Positions 42,978 to 52,603 of a stretch of 64,000 nucleotides of DNA are shown piece after piece. Within the stretch, counting starts at the first letter, position 1; every line of letters starts with the position of its first letter. The translations under genes were made by a program, and so were the position numbers. The notes beneath the pieces were generated by a model, which ran no database searches, had not been told where the DNA came from, and saw nothing but the letters and a program-made list of their open reading frames with translations. The DNA is taken from NCBI RefSeq assembly GCF_006783905.1, contig NZ_VFPE01000009.1, positions 18,101 through 82,100 on the forward strand, in the 5' to 3' direction. The stretch comes from Microbacterium kyungheense. GTDB lineage: Bacteria > Actinomycetota > Actinomycetes > Actinomycetales > Microbacteriaceae.

Positions 42978-45688
42978 GAGGCCCCAGCCTGTCGCCGGTG
43001 CCGCGAGCGCCGCAGCAGCTTCTCGAGCTCGATGAACACCGGCACCAGCAGCGACAGGCCCAGGCAGATGAGCCACTCGTTCCCGGTCAGCGACGTCGTG
43101 CCGACGAGGCGCTGCAGGAAGCCGATCTCGACCGCCGCGACGGTCAGCGCCAGCGGGATCGCCAGCCACTTGACCGCGACCAGGATCGGCGCCGTCAGGC
43201 CCGACTCCGGATCGCGGCGCATGACCAGTCCGCCGAAGATCGACCCGAGGGCCGCGACCACGAACGCCATCGTGACCGGCGCGTTCGGCGCGGTGGAGCT
43301 CAGCTGGTCGGGGTGGATCAGCAGCGGGATGAGCGTCGTGATGAAGATGAGTCCACCGTAGATGAACCACAGCACCACCGCACCGCCGTTCGCGATGGTC
43401 TTCTTCGGATCGCGCGGCGGCTTCTGCATGATGCCGTCGGGTGCGGGATCGAGCAGGATCACGATGACCGGGAAGATCGCGATGAAGAAGTTGAGGAACA
43501 GCACCATGATCGGCGTGAGGGGCACGCCGTCATTGATGTCGAACAGGCTCGCGACGAGGAACAGCAGCACGAGCGAGAACAGCTGCGACATCTGGAACCG
43601 CACATAACTGACGATCTTGTCGTAGATCGCGCGGCCCAGGCGCACGGCCGTCACGAGCGTGCCGAAGTTGTCGTCGACGAGGATCATCTTGCCGGCCTGC
43701 TTGGTCACGTCGCTGCCCGAGCCCATCGCGACGCCGATGTCGGCCTGCTTGAGCGCGGCGGCGTCGTTGACGGCGTCGCCGGTCATCGCGACGACGGCGC
43801 CGTCCTCCTGCATGAGGCGCGCGAGGCGCAGCTTGTCTTCGGGCGTCACGCGCCCGAACACGTGCAGGTGGGGAAGCTTCGCCTTGAGCTCGTCGTCCGA
43901 CATCGCCTGGATCTCGGCGCCGCTGGCCGCTCCCCCGCCGAGGCCGAGCTGATCGCCGATCGCCGACGCGGTGATGGCGTGGTCCCCGGTGATCATGCGG
44001 ACCTCGATGCCCGCCTCGCGCGCGATGCGCACCGCCTCCTTCGACGACGGCCGCAGCGGGTCGATGATGCCGACGAGCCCGGCGAGGCTGAGATCCTTCA
44101 CCTCGGCCATCGGGTCGCTGGGCACGGGGGTCCCCGGCGCGAGGCGCCGGACCGCGAACGCGAGGACGCGCAGGCCCCGCTCTGAGAGCTGCCGGTTCGC
44201 GTCGAGGATCTCCTGACGCTTCTCTTCGATGGGAGCGACCCCGTCGACGGTGAGCACCGACGAGCACCGCTCGAGCACCACGTCGGGTCCGCCTTTGACG
44301 AGCTCGACGAGCTCGGTCCCTCCGCCGGCCGCGGAGCGTTCGTGGAACGTCGCCATGAACTTGTAGGCCGAGTCGAACGGCACCTCCGCGGCCCGGGGGT
44401 ACTGGACGCGCGTGAGTGCGGCATCCGCCCCCATCTTCGCCGCGAGCACCACCAGGGCGGCCTCGGTCGGATCGCCGATCACATCGCCGTCGTCCGAGAC
44501 CGTCGCGTCGCTGCACAGCGTGAGGGCCAGCGCGAGCTGCGTGAAGTCGGGTACGGGCAGACCTGCGGCGTGGCGGATGTCACCGGTCTTCTCGTAGCCG
44601 GTGCCGCTGACGGTGAACCACTCGCCGGCGTAGTACAGCGACTCCACCGTCATCTCGTTCATCGTGAGCGTGCCGGTCTTGTCGGAGTTGATGGCGCTCG
44701 TCGCGCCGAGGGTCTCGACGTCGGTGAGGTTCTTCACGACCGCCTTGTGCTCGGCGAGCTGCCGCGAGCCGTACGACAGCATCGCCTGCACGAACGACGG
44801 CATGCCGGTCGGAATCGCCGAGATCGCCATCGAGATGCCGAGCAGGATGACCGAGGTGATCTCCTGTCCGCGCAGGAGCCCGGTGAGGATGATGACGGCG
44901 ACCGCGCCCCACGCGATCCAGCCGAGGACGCCGGTCAGCGAGTCCAGTTCGCGCTGCAGGGGCGACTTGGAGGGCTTCACCGCCGACAGCATCGACGCGA
45001 TCTGCCCCATCTGCGTGCCCATGCCGGTCGCGACCGCGACCGCGGTCGCGGTGCCGCGCGTCACCTGCGTGTTCTGGAACACCATGTTGGCGCGGTCGCC
45101 GAGCGTCGTCTCGGGATCGGCGATGACGGCGGCGTCCTTCGCGATGGGCGCGCTCTCGCCGGTGAGCGCCGCCTCCTGCGTCTCGAGCGTCGCCGAGCGG
45201 ACGATGCGGGCGTCGGCCGGCACGATGTCGCCGGCCTCGAGCGTGATGACGTCGCCCGGCACCAGCGACGTCGCATCCACCTGCAGGAGCGCGCCGTCGC
45301 GGACGACCTTCGCCTTGGGGATCTGCATCTTGGCGAGGGCGTCGACGGAGGCCTTGGCCTTCAGCTCCTGGCGTGCGCCGAGGAAGACGTTGAGGATCAC
45401 CAGCGCCCCGACGAGGATGCCGACGCTCACCTGGTTGATGAAGAGGCTGATCACGGCGACCGCGACGAGCATCACGTTCATGGGGTCGGCGAGCTGGCGC
45501 AGCGACACCTGCCACACCGACGGCGCGGGCTCGGCGGCGATCGCGTTCGGCCCGTGCTCGGTGAGCCGGCGCTGCGCCTCGGCACTCGTGAGCCCGGCAT
45601 CCCGATCGGTGCCGACGGCCGCCACGACGGCGTCGGCGTCCTGCGTGAACCAGGGCGTTTCGGTGGATCCTCCGGTGGCGGTGGTCAT
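42974..45688 (-). CDS. P-type cation-transporting ATPase (P2-like)
   Basis: 904-residue ATP-driven cation pump. Motifs in order: actuator TGES (LTGESAPIAKD), phosphorylation site DKTGTLT, nucleotide-binding KGGPD, hinge TGDAVNDAAALKQADIG, and ten helices. Helix 4 reads ISAIPTGMPSF, where Ca and Na/K pumps have PEGLP, and TGDAVND replaces TGDGVND. The length and C-terminal helices fit the P2 group, but ion specificity (Ca, Na, Mg or H) is unclear. Leaderless: TAGCGT ends 7 bp before ATG 45688. A TCACCC-N5-GGGTGA site covers the -35 region. It precedes the small membrane protein gene with a 4-bp overlap. Confidence 0.9.
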   Translation of the reverse strand: MTTATGGSTETPWFTQDADAVVAAVGTDRDAGLTSAEAQRRLTEHGPNAIAAEPAPSVWQVSLRQLADPMNVMLVAVAVISLFINQVSVGILVGALVILNVFLGARQELKAKASVDALAKMQIPKAKVVRDGALLQVDATSLVPGDVITLEAGDIVPADARIVRSATLETQEAALTGESAPIAKDAAVIADPETTLGDRANMVFQNTQVTRGTATAVAVATGMGTQMGQIASMLSAVKPSKSPLQRELDSLTGVLGWIAWGAVAVIILTGLLRGQEITSVILLGISMAISAIPTGMPSFVQAMLSYGSRQLAEHKAVVKNLTDVETLGATSAINSDKTGTLTMNEMTVESLYYAGEWFTVSGTGYEKTGDIRHAAGLPVPDFTQLALALTLCSDATVSDDGDVIGDPTEAALVVLAAKMGADAALTRVQYPRAAEVPFDSAYKFMATFHERSAAGGGTELVELVKGGPDVVLERCSSVLTVDGVAPIEEKRQEILDANRQLSERGLRVLAFAVRRLAPGTPVPSDPMAEVKDLSLAGLVGIIDPLRPSSKEAVRIAREAGIEVRMITGDHAITASAIGDQLGLGGGAASGAEIQAMSDDELKAKLPHLHVFGRVTPEDKLRLARLMQEDGAVVAMTGDAVNDAAALKQADIGVAMGSGSDVTKQAGKMILVDDNFGTLVTAVRLGRAIYDKIVSYVRFQMSQLFSLVLLFLVASLFDINDGVPLTPIMVLFLNFFIAIFPVIVILLDPAPDGIMQKPPRDPKKTIANGGAVVLWFIYGGLIFITTLIPLLIHPDQLSSTAPNAPVTMAFVVAALGSIFGGLVMRRDPESGLTAPILVAVKWLAIPLALTVAAVEIGFLQRLVGTTSLTGNEWLICLGLSLLVPVFIELEKLLRRSRHRRQAGAS

Positions 45689-45695
45689 GTGACCG

Positions 45696-45730
45696 ACGCT
45701 ACCGACGGGGTGTTCACCCGTCCGGGGTGA
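45696..45730 (-). promoter_or_regulatory. ATPase promoter with TCACCC-N5-GGGTGA operator
   Basis: -10 TAGCGT at 45696-45701, operator TCACCC-GTCCG-GGGTGA at 45714-45730, exactly 12 bp between them, so the operator replaces the -35. The operator includes the stop codon of the AI-2E gene. The same 12-bp geometry is found at 47984-48018. Confidence 0.8.
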
Positions 45731-46886
45731 TCTTGAGGTCCTGACGCGGCACGACGATCTCGCGGATGATGAGGAGGATGGATGCCGTCACCGGCAGGGC
45801 GACCAGCACGCCTATGACGCCGCCGAGCGCGCCGCCCACCATTGCGGCGATGAGCACGAGGGCGGCGGGGATCGACACCGCGCGGTTCATGATGCGCGGG
45901 CTCAGCACGTAGGACTCGATCTGGATGTACACCAGGTACGCGATCGCGAAGATGAGCGCCTGGGTCGGGCTGGAGAACAGCGCGACGCCCGTGCCGAGCA
46001 CGAGGAAGATGACCGACCCGAACAGCGGGATGAGCGTGATGACGAACGCGATGACCGCCATCAGAGCCGCGAACGGCAGGCCGATCACGAGGTGCAGCAC
46101 GAGCACGGCGCCCGCGTTCAGCGCGGAGAGGGTCACCGAGCCCAGCAGCGCGCTGCCCACCGACGCGGTGATGCGCTCGGTCAGCTCCTCGAGCTTCGGC
46201 CGGCTGTGCGCGGGGGCGAGCAGATAGAACGCCCGCTTGATCGCGTCGAGCGACGCCAGGAAGTAGAGCGTCAGCGCGACGACGATGAAGCTCGCCGAGA
46301 TGGCCGCGACGAAGCCGACGCCGGCCGCCACGATGCCGACGCCGATCGCGGCGTGCGTGGAGGGACTCGCGACCCAGTCGGCGAGTCCCTGGACCACGCC
46401 GGTGATCGCGCCCTGCATGTCGGGCGGAAGGCCCGCGAACCACGGTGTCTGATCGACCTTGTCGAGCGCTTCGGGGATGGTTCTGATGAACTGGCCGATC
46501 TGCGCGAGCAGCGGCGGCAGCACGAACACCAGGAACAGCACGAACAGCACCGCGAAGCAGCCGAACACGATGAGGATCGCCATCGCCCGCTTCAGGCGCT
46601 TGCGCTCGAGCATGCGCACGATCGGGTCGAGGCCCAGCGCGAGGAACATCGCGAGCACGATGTACAGCAGGATCGTGCCGATCGAAGTGAGCGCCGTGCC
46701 CAGCAGCAGCGCCCCGAGCACCCCGATGGTCGCGAGGAACCCCGACACGAGCGGCCGCTGGAACAGCGCCTGCACGTTCAGCGGTCCGCGGCGGCGGGTC
46801 CGTGGGGCCGGAGCGTCGACCACCGGCGCGACGGGCGGCGTCACGGCATCGGTCGCACCGGGCGGCGGTGCCGCAGCGTCGGTCAT
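45714..46886 (-). CDS. AI-2E family transporter (PF01594-type permease)
   Basis: 390-residue paralogue of the permease at 26.2 kb, with a 35-residue Pro/Ala-rich N-terminal tail. The helical hairpin LFQRPLVSGFLATIGVLGALLLG, the central soluble part (DKVDQTPWFAGLPPDM) and the conserved AVIAFVITLIPLFGSVIFLVLG region are present. Downstream partner of the DUF998-like gene with a 4-bp ATGA overlap; its stop codon is part of the operator controlling the ATPase. Confidence 0.9.
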   Translation of the reverse strand: MTDAAAPPPGATDAVTPPVAPVVDAPAPRTRRRGPLNVQALFQRPLVSGFLATIGVLGALLLGTALTSIGTILLYIVLAMFLALGLDPIVRMLERKRLKRAMAILIVFGCFAVLFVLFLVFVLPPLLAQIGQFIRTIPEALDKVDQTPWFAGLPPDMQGAITGVVQGLADWVASPSTHAAIGVGIVAAGVGFVAAISASFIVVALTLYFLASLDAIKRAFYLLAPAHSRPKLEELTERITASVGSALLGSVTLSALNAGAVLVLHLVIGLPFAALMAVIAFVITLIPLFGSVIFLVLGTGVALFSSPTQALIFAIAYLVYIQIESYVLSPRIMNRAVSIPAALVLIAAMVGGALGGVIGVLVALPVTASILLIIREIVVPRQDLKITPDG

Positions 46887-47977
46887 CGCGCGCCTCCCTC
46901 GTCCGCACCATCCTGGCGTCCGGCCACTCCCAGGAACCGGATGAACACGGCGATCCATCCGAAGATCAGCGCGAAGACGATGATCTCGAACGCCGTGAGC
47001 GAGAAGTATCCGACGGCGAACAGCACGATCGACACCACGGTCGCCGCCAGAAACGTGGACGCGGCGACGAAGTAGGCGCGCGGCATCCCTCTCAGCACCC
47101 GGTACCCGGCGATCAGGAGCACGAGGTACGCGACCGCCATGCCGGAGGCAGACAGGTTGTGCACGAGCAGGTTCACGTCGACGGGGACGATGCCCACGAA
47201 CGCGAGCATGATGCCCATGATGACGAAGGCGGTGCTGACGAAGCGCGCGACGCCGCCGTACGCCAGCGTGCCGGCCGCGGCGAGCGCCGCCAGGTCGCGC
47301 GAGATGTGCACGGCGAAGGTCGTGACGAGCAGACCGCCCGCGATGAGGGTGCCGTTGAAGATCCAGCTCGACAGGTCGTCGAACGTGCCGAGCTGGCTGA
47401 AGTGGACGCTCCACCAGTCCGGGTCGGGGGTCGTGATCGTGGCCGTCAGCGTGCCGATCGAGATGAACGCCATGAGCAGGGCCGACAGCCGCTGCGTCGT
47501 GATGCTCGAGGACGACAGGTACACGAAGTACGTCGACAGGCCCAGCGTGACCGCCATCAGCACGACGGCCCAGAACGTCACGATCGGCAGGCCGATGAAC
47601 CCCAGCGCCAGCAGCCGGTACAGCGCGTACGTCGCGAGGTAGGCGAGCGCGACATGCACGACCACGACCGAGATGGTGTTGACGGTGAACAGCCACGGCG
47701 CGAGCTGTCGCCGCCACTGCTGCTCGGGCTGTGCGCGCGACCGCCAGTAGCCGGCGGTGGCGGCGATCGCCGCGACGACGGCCGCGCCCGCGGCCGCCCA
47801 CACGGCGAACGGGTCGTCGCCGACGAACGACAGCGCTCCACCGATCTGCGCGACGACGAAGCCGTAGACGGCGCCGACCGCCTGCGCGGCCAGCGACGCA
47901 TAGACGGCCTCGCGCTCGGCGCGGCGGGTCTGCACGGGAGCGCCGATCGCCGCCTCGTCGGACGTGATCCGGGTCAT
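46883..47977 (-). CDS. DUF998-like multi-helix membrane protein
   Basis: 364 residues, about nine helices, paralogue of the protein at 27.3-28.4 kb with the shared DWW..HFSQLG...SSWIFN..LIAGGLLVTT segment and a matching C-terminus. Function unknown. It is first in an operon with the AI-2E permease. Its ATG lies 6 bp beyond CAGACT, and an operator TCACCC-N5-GGGTGA sits 12 bp upstream of that box. Confidence 0.78.
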   Translation of the reverse strand: MTRITSDEAAIGAPVQTRRAEREAVYASLAAQAVGAVYGFVVAQIGGALSFVGDDPFAVWAAAGAAVVAAIAATAGYWRSRAQPEQQWRRQLAPWLFTVNTISVVVVHVALAYLATYALYRLLALGFIGLPIVTFWAVVLMAVTLGLSTYFVYLSSSSITTQRLSALLMAFISIGTLTATITTPDPDWWSVHFSQLGTFDDLSSWIFNGTLIAGGLLVTTFAVHISRDLAALAAAGTLAYGGVARFVSTAFVIMGIMLAFVGIVPVDVNLLVHNLSASGMAVAYLVLLIAGYRVLRGMPRAYFVAASTFLAATVVSIVLFAVGYFSLTAFEIIVFALIFGWIAVFIRFLGVAGRQDGADEGGAR

Positions 47978-47983
47978 GGCGTC

Positions 47984-48018
47984 AGTCTGTACCGCGTGCC
48001 GTCACCCGGCGGGGGTGA
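47984..48018. promoter_or_regulatory. TCACCC-N5-GGGTGA operator between DUF998-like and MFS genes
   Basis: Operator TCACCC-GGCGG-GGGTGA at 48002-48018, and on the minus strand -10 CAGACT at 47984-47989, 12 bp away. The same site lies 35 bp ahead of the MFS start on the plus strand, so it could serve both directions. Confidence 0.75.
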
Positions 48019-48052
48019 TTCCCGCCGGGCTCCGGCATGGTTCGCTTCCGAC

Positions 48053-49630
48053 ATGAGCAGCGGGCAACAGGCGGGTCCCTTCAACGCGCGCGTCGCGATC
48101 CTGATGGCGATGGCGATGTTCGTGCTGGTCGTCGACACGTCGCTGATGAACGTGTCGATCTCGGCGGTGGTGAGGGACCTGGGGGCCACCGCGAGCGGCG
48201 TGCAGGGAGCGATAGCGCTCGAGGCGCTCGTGTCGGCCGCCTTCATCCTCATCGGCGGCAAGACCGGCGACCTCATCGGGCGCAAGCGGGCCTACGTGCT
48301 GGGCCTGATCGGCTACATGATCGGCGCGATCGCGATGACGTTCGCGTGGAGTCTGACCGCCGTCATCATCTTCTGGGCCATCATCGGCGGGCTCGGGGCC
48401 TCCCTCCTCCTCCCGTCGATGCAGTCCCTCATCCACGGCAACTTCGAGGGCGCGCACCGCACGCGCGTGTACGCGATGGTCGGTGCGGCGGCGGCGATCG
48501 CCGCGGCCGTCGGGCCGCTCCTGGGCGGCGCCATCACGACGTTCCTGTCGTGGCGCGTCGGATTCGCCCTCGAGGCCCTCACGATCCTGGTCGTGCTCAT
48601 CGGCGTGCGGCTGGTGAAGGACGTGCCGTTCACGGGCGACCGCTCCGTCGACATCTTCGGCTCGGTGCTCTCTGTCGTCGGCATGGGCGGCATCGTGCTC
48701 GGCATCCTGCTGTGGCAGGAGGGCGCGGGATACGTGGGCGCGACGATCGCACTCGGCGTCGTCGCCCTCATCGGCCTCGGGTTCTGGCTCGTGCGCCGCA
48801 AGCGCGCGGGCCAGGCCACACTGCTGGATCCCGCGCTCTTCTCCTCGAAGCCGTTCCGCACCGGCGCGGCAGGTCAGCTGCTGCAGCAGATCACCCTCGG
48901 CGGCACGATGATCGTGCTTCCCCTCTACCTGCAGATGGTGCTGGAGTACGACGCGTTCCTGGCGGGCCTGTCGATCGCCCCGCTGTCGCTGAGCATGTTC
49001 GTGATCGCACTCCTCGCCGGCCGGGGCGTCAAGCGGCGGCCGGCCACGATCATCCTGGTCGGGTTCCTGCTGGCCGTGATCGGCCTGGTCGTGCTGGTGC
49101 CGCTCGTGCCGATCGCGACGAGCGGGTGGTACCTCGCCATCCCCCTGATCGTCGTCGGGTCGGGGCTGGGCATGCTCGTCTCGCAGCTCAACAACTACAC
49201 GCTGTCGCCCATCGCCGAGGAGCGGGTCAGCGAGGCGGCGGGCGTCAACTCGGCAGCCGGCTCGTTCGGCCTGTCGTTCGGGCTCGCGTTCGCCGGTGCG
49301 ATCCTGCTCGCCGCACTCGCCAGCAGCTTCACCACCCTCGCCGACCAGAGCACGGTGCTCACCGACGACCAGAAGACCCACGTCTCGGATGTGCTCGAAG
49401 AGGACGCCGAGCTCATGTCGAACACCGGGCTCGAAGAGATGCTCGCCGACGAGCCGCCCGAGACCTCGGCCGAGATCATCCGCATCAACAGCGAGGCGGG
49501 CCCGATCGCCCTGCAGATCGCGCTGTTCGTGCCGATCCTGGCCGCCGCGGCCGGTGCGCTGAACGCGCTGCGGATGCGGCGGCTCCCCGACCCCGCGCCG
49601 TCGAGCGGCGTCGACAGCGTCGTGGGCTGA
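48053..49630 (+). CDS. MFS transporter, DHA2 (EmrB/QacA) family
   Basis: 525-residue, fourteen-helix drug:proton antiporter. Helix 1 reads AILMAMAMFVLVVDTSLMNVSISAV, the DHA2 form of the family signature, and GGKTGDLIGRKRAYVLG is the conserved loop 2-3 motif. It would export cationic drugs or similar compounds. ATG 48053 has no ribosome binding site. The C-terminal part contains an acidic loop (residues 440-475) before the last helix. Confidence 0.9.
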   Translation: MSSGQQAGPFNARVAILMAMAMFVLVVDTSLMNVSISAVVRDLGATASGVQGAIALEALVSAAFILIGGKTGDLIGRKRAYVLGLIGYMIGAIAMTFAWSLTAVIIFWAIIGGLGASLLLPSMQSLIHGNFEGAHRTRVYAMVGAAAAIAAAVGPLLGGAITTFLSWRVGFALEALTILVVLIGVRLVKDVPFTGDRSVDIFGSVLSVVGMGGIVLGILLWQEGAGYVGATIALGVVALIGLGFWLVRRKRAGQATLLDPALFSSKPFRTGAAGQLLQQITLGGTMIVLPLYLQMVLEYDAFLAGLSIAPLSLSMFVIALLAGRGVKRRPATIILVGFLLAVIGLVVLVPLVPIATSGWYLAIPLIVVGSGLGMLVSQLNNYTLSPIAEERVSEAAGVNSAAGSFGLSFGLAFAGAILLAALASSFTTLADQSTVLTDDQKTHVSDVLEEDAELMSNTGLEEMLADEPPETSAEIIRINSEAGPIALQIALFVPILAAAAGALNALRMRRLPDPAPSSGVDSVVG

Positions 49631-49654
49631 GCCTTACAGCAAGGGGAGCCGCTC

Positions 49655-51001
49655 TCACGCGCGTGCCGACGACGCGACCTCTTCGATGAAGGCGACCTGC
49701 GCGGCGATCATGCGCGCGATCTCTGCCGGATCCACGGACTCGTCCGATGCGTGGATGCGGGCCTTCGCGGTGTCTTCGGCGCCCCACAGCACGATCGCCG
49801 CGTCGGGGGCGATCTTCTTGAGCGATGCCACGAGCGGGATCGATGCCCCGCTGCCGATCGATTCGACCTCGGCGCCGTACGCCGAGGCGAGGGCGTCCTT
49901 CGCCGCGACGATCGCGGGGTGCGTCTCGTCGACCGCGAACGCGTGACCGGTCTTCACCTTCGTGACCTCGACCTCGCAGTTCCACGGCCGCTGCGCGCGC
50001 AGATGCGCCATGAGGGCCTCGAGCTGCGCATCGGCGTCCGACCCGGGGACGATGCGCATCGACAGCTTCGCGGTCACCTCGGGGAGCAGCACGTTGGAGG
50101 CCTCGGCGACGCTCGGCAGGTCCATGCCGAGCACCGTCACCGAGGGCTTCGCCCAGATCCGGTCCGACAGCGACCCGGTGCCGAGGTAGTCGACTCCGGG
50201 AAGGATCGCCGACCCGTCCCGGTAGACGCCCTCCTCCATCGCCGCACCGTCCCACCGCGACGTGTCGACCCCGGCGATGACCGTGTCGCCGGCCTCGTCG
50301 TGCAGCGTGTCGAGGATGCGGATCATCGCCGTCATGGCGTCGGGCGCCGCGCCGCCGAAGAGGCCGGAATGGACGGGGAACGCGAGAGTGCGCACCGTCA
50401 CGGTGCACGCCACGTCCCCGCGCAGGGCGGTGGTCAGCCCCGGTCGCCCGACGACCTGGCCGCCGATGTCGGCGATGACGAACGCGTCGGCGGCGAACCT
50501 CTCGGGGTTCGCCTCGACGAAGTCCTCGAGGTGCGAGATCGTCTCTTCCTCGCCTTCGACCAGCAGTTTGATGCGGCACGGCCGATCCGCGCCGAGCAGG
50601 CGCAGCGTCGCGTAGTGGATCACGAGCCCCGACTTGTCGTCGGCGGCGCCGCGGCCGTAGATGCGGCCATCCTCGCCGTCGACCGGCTCGAACGGCGTGG
50701 TGGACCACCCCTGGCTGGCCGGCGCGGGCTGCACGTCGTAGTGGGCGTACAGCAGCACCGTCGGGGACCCCTCGGGCCCCGGCAGGTCGGCGTAGACGCA
50801 CGGGTACCCGCCGGGGACGTCGAGGAGCGAGACCTCGGTGGCGCCGGCGGCCTGGAACAGCTCGACCACCGCCTCGCCCATCCGGTGGACGGGTTCGGGA
50901 TCGAAACCAGGGAACGCCACCGACGGGATCCGCACGAGACCCCGCAGGCGGTCGAGCACCTCCGGCATCAGTTGCTCGACCTCGGACGCACGATCGGACA
51001 T
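49655..51001 (-). CDS. M20 family dipeptidase/metallopeptidase
   Basis: 448-residue dizinc peptidase of the M20 (carnosinase/CNDP) group. Metal ligands appear in YAHYDVQP (His and Asp), RGAADDKSG, the catalytic EGEEE, VIADIG and the C-terminal IHASDESV region. The lid domain spans about residues 190-310. It hydrolyses dipeptides or N-acyl amino acids. ATG 51001, preceded by AAGAGGA. It lies 74 bp downstream of a C4-dicarboxylate-type carrier on the same strand, with which it may be transcribed. Confidence 0.92.
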   Translation of the reverse strand: MSDRASEVEQLMPEVLDRLRGLVRIPSVAFPGFDPEPVHRMGEAVVELFQAAGATEVSLLDVPGGYPCVYADLPGPEGSPTVLLYAHYDVQPAPASQGWSTTPFEPVDGEDGRIYGRGAADDKSGLVIHYATLRLLGADRPCRIKLLVEGEEETISHLEDFVEANPERFAADAFVIADIGGQVVGRPGLTTALRGDVACTVTVRTLAFPVHSGLFGGAAPDAMTAMIRILDTLHDEAGDTVIAGVDTSRWDGAAMEEGVYRDGSAILPGVDYLGTGSLSDRIWAKPSVTVLGMDLPSVAEASNVLLPEVTAKLSMRIVPGSDADAQLEALMAHLRAQRPWNCEVEVTKVKTGHAFAVDETHPAIVAAKDALASAYGAEVESIGSGASIPLVASLKKIAPDAAIVLWGAEDTAKARIHASDESVDPAEIARMIAAQVAFIEEVASSARA

Positions 51002-51075
51002 GATTCCTCTTCTCGGTCGGGAGTCTCGCGGACTCTCAGTAGGACCTGTCGGCTCTCGTCACGCTCGACCAGGCG

Positions 51076-52515
51076 TCAGGCCGGCACGATCAGCTGGATC
51101 AGCAGCCCCGCGGCGACGACCGCGACCCATGACACCAGCATCGGGATCGTGAACGAGTGCCAGACGGGGATCTGCGTGAGCTTGGTCGAGCCGGTGGCAT
51201 CGGTCTCGACGGCTGCGATCTGCGAGCCGTTCGCGGGGAACAGCCACACGCCGATGAGGGACGGCCACATCGCCGTGATCACCCCCGGGGCGAGGCCCGC
51301 GGCGAGCGCGATCGGGATGAGCGTGTTGGTGGTCGCCGACTGGCTCGTGGTCAGACCGCAGACGAGGAAGAGCGCGACAGCCAGCAGCAGCGGATTCGCG
51401 TCGATCATCTGGCCGAGCGGCTCGATGATGGTCTCTTCGTTGGCCGCGATGAAGGTGTCGGCCATCCAGGCGATGCCGAAGAGGGCGACGGCGGCCACGT
51501 ATCCGGCCTTGAGCAGGGGCTGCTCGACCACCAGGCTGGGCTTCACACGCCGCACCAGGATGATCACGAGGGCGGCGGTGAACATCACCATCTCGATCAC
51601 CGTGGCCATGCCGATCGGAACGAGTTCGCCTTCTGCGTCCGGGAATGCCGGCCGGAGTCCCGGGAACAGCCCCAGCAGCACGACCAGCAGCGTCCCCGCG
51701 ATGAAGATGAGCGCGGCGGTCTGACCGCCCGGGGGCACCGGGTGCTCGATGAAGGTGGTGGATGCCGTCTTCTCGGCCATCCTCGTGCGTGCCCGGCGCG
51801 GGGCATCCGAGCTTCCGCCCTCGGCGGTACCGGCCATCTTCGCGTCGTACCGTGCGCGCAGTGCGGGCGACAACTCGACGCGGCCGTCCGCGACGCGCTT
51901 GAGGAACTCGGGGTCGTCGAGAAGGTCCTTGCCGAGGCGCTGCTGCACGAACGATGTCGCGATGCAGGCGACGATCGCCGAGGGGATCGTGATGAGGAGG
52001 ATCTGCGGGAGCTCATAGCCGGTGCCCGCCATGAGGACGAGGTATGCCGCCATCGCCGCTGACACCGGACTCGCAGTGATGCCGAGACCCGAGGTCACCG
52101 TCGAGGCGGCCAGCGCGCGCTCGGGGCGCTGCCCGTTGCGATACGCGGTCTCGTAGATCACCGGGATGAGCGCGAAGAAGATGTTGGACGTGCCCGAGAG
52201 CACGGTGAAGACGAACGCCACGACCGGCGCCACGTAGGTGAGCCGCCGAGGGTTGCGCTGAATGATCTTGGACGCGATCGACACGAGGTAGTCGATGCCG
52301 CCGGCCGCCTGCATGGCCGAGGACGCCGTGATGACCGCGATGATGATGAAGAACGCGTCGATCGGAGGCGAACCGGGCTCGAGCCGGAACACGAACACCA
52401 GGATCGTCGTGCCGACGACGCCCCACAGACCCAGCCCGAGCCCGCCGGTGCGGACACCGAGCACGATGGCGCCGAGCACCACACAGGCCTGCAGGATGAC
52501 GAGTACGGTTTCCAT
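51076..52515 (-). CDS. Dcu-like anaerobic C4-dicarboxylate transporter family protein
   Basis: 479-residue, twelve-helix carrier. The segment GLGITASPVSAAMAAYLVLMAG matches the DcuA/DcuB signature, and ATNTLIPIALAAGLAPGVITAMWPSLIGVWLFPANGSQ the C-terminal one. A cytoplasmic loop of 80 residues (about 195-275) is longer than in enterobacterial Dcu proteins. Substrates in the family are fumarate, succinate, malate and aspartate. ATG 52515 with AAGGAG. The neighbouring peptidase could feed on imported or exported acyl amino acids, which is speculation. Confidence 0.85.
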   Translation of the reverse strand: METVLVILQACVVLGAIVLGVRTGGLGLGLWGVVGTTILVFVFRLEPGSPPIDAFFIIIAVITASSAMQAAGGIDYLVSIASKIIQRNPRRLTYVAPVVAFVFTVLSGTSNIFFALIPVIYETAYRNGQRPERALAASTVTSGLGITASPVSAAMAAYLVLMAGTGYELPQILLITIPSAIVACIATSFVQQRLGKDLLDDPEFLKRVADGRVELSPALRARYDAKMAGTAEGGSSDAPRRARTRMAEKTASTTFIEHPVPPGGQTAALIFIAGTLLVVLLGLFPGLRPAFPDAEGELVPIGMATVIEMVMFTAALVIILVRRVKPSLVVEQPLLKAGYVAAVALFGIAWMADTFIAANEETIIEPLGQMIDANPLLLAVALFLVCGLTTSQSATTNTLIPIALAAGLAPGVITAMWPSLIGVWLFPANGSQIAAVETDATGSTKLTQIPVWHSFTIPMLVSWVAVVAAGLLIQLIVPA

Positions 52516-52603
52516 CTCGCTCCTTCGCCGTTGCGCGCCGTCGTCGGCGCCGCTTGAGGGGTGACGGCCCGGGTCCGGGTCCCGGGCCGGGCCTCACCGG
52601 GGG

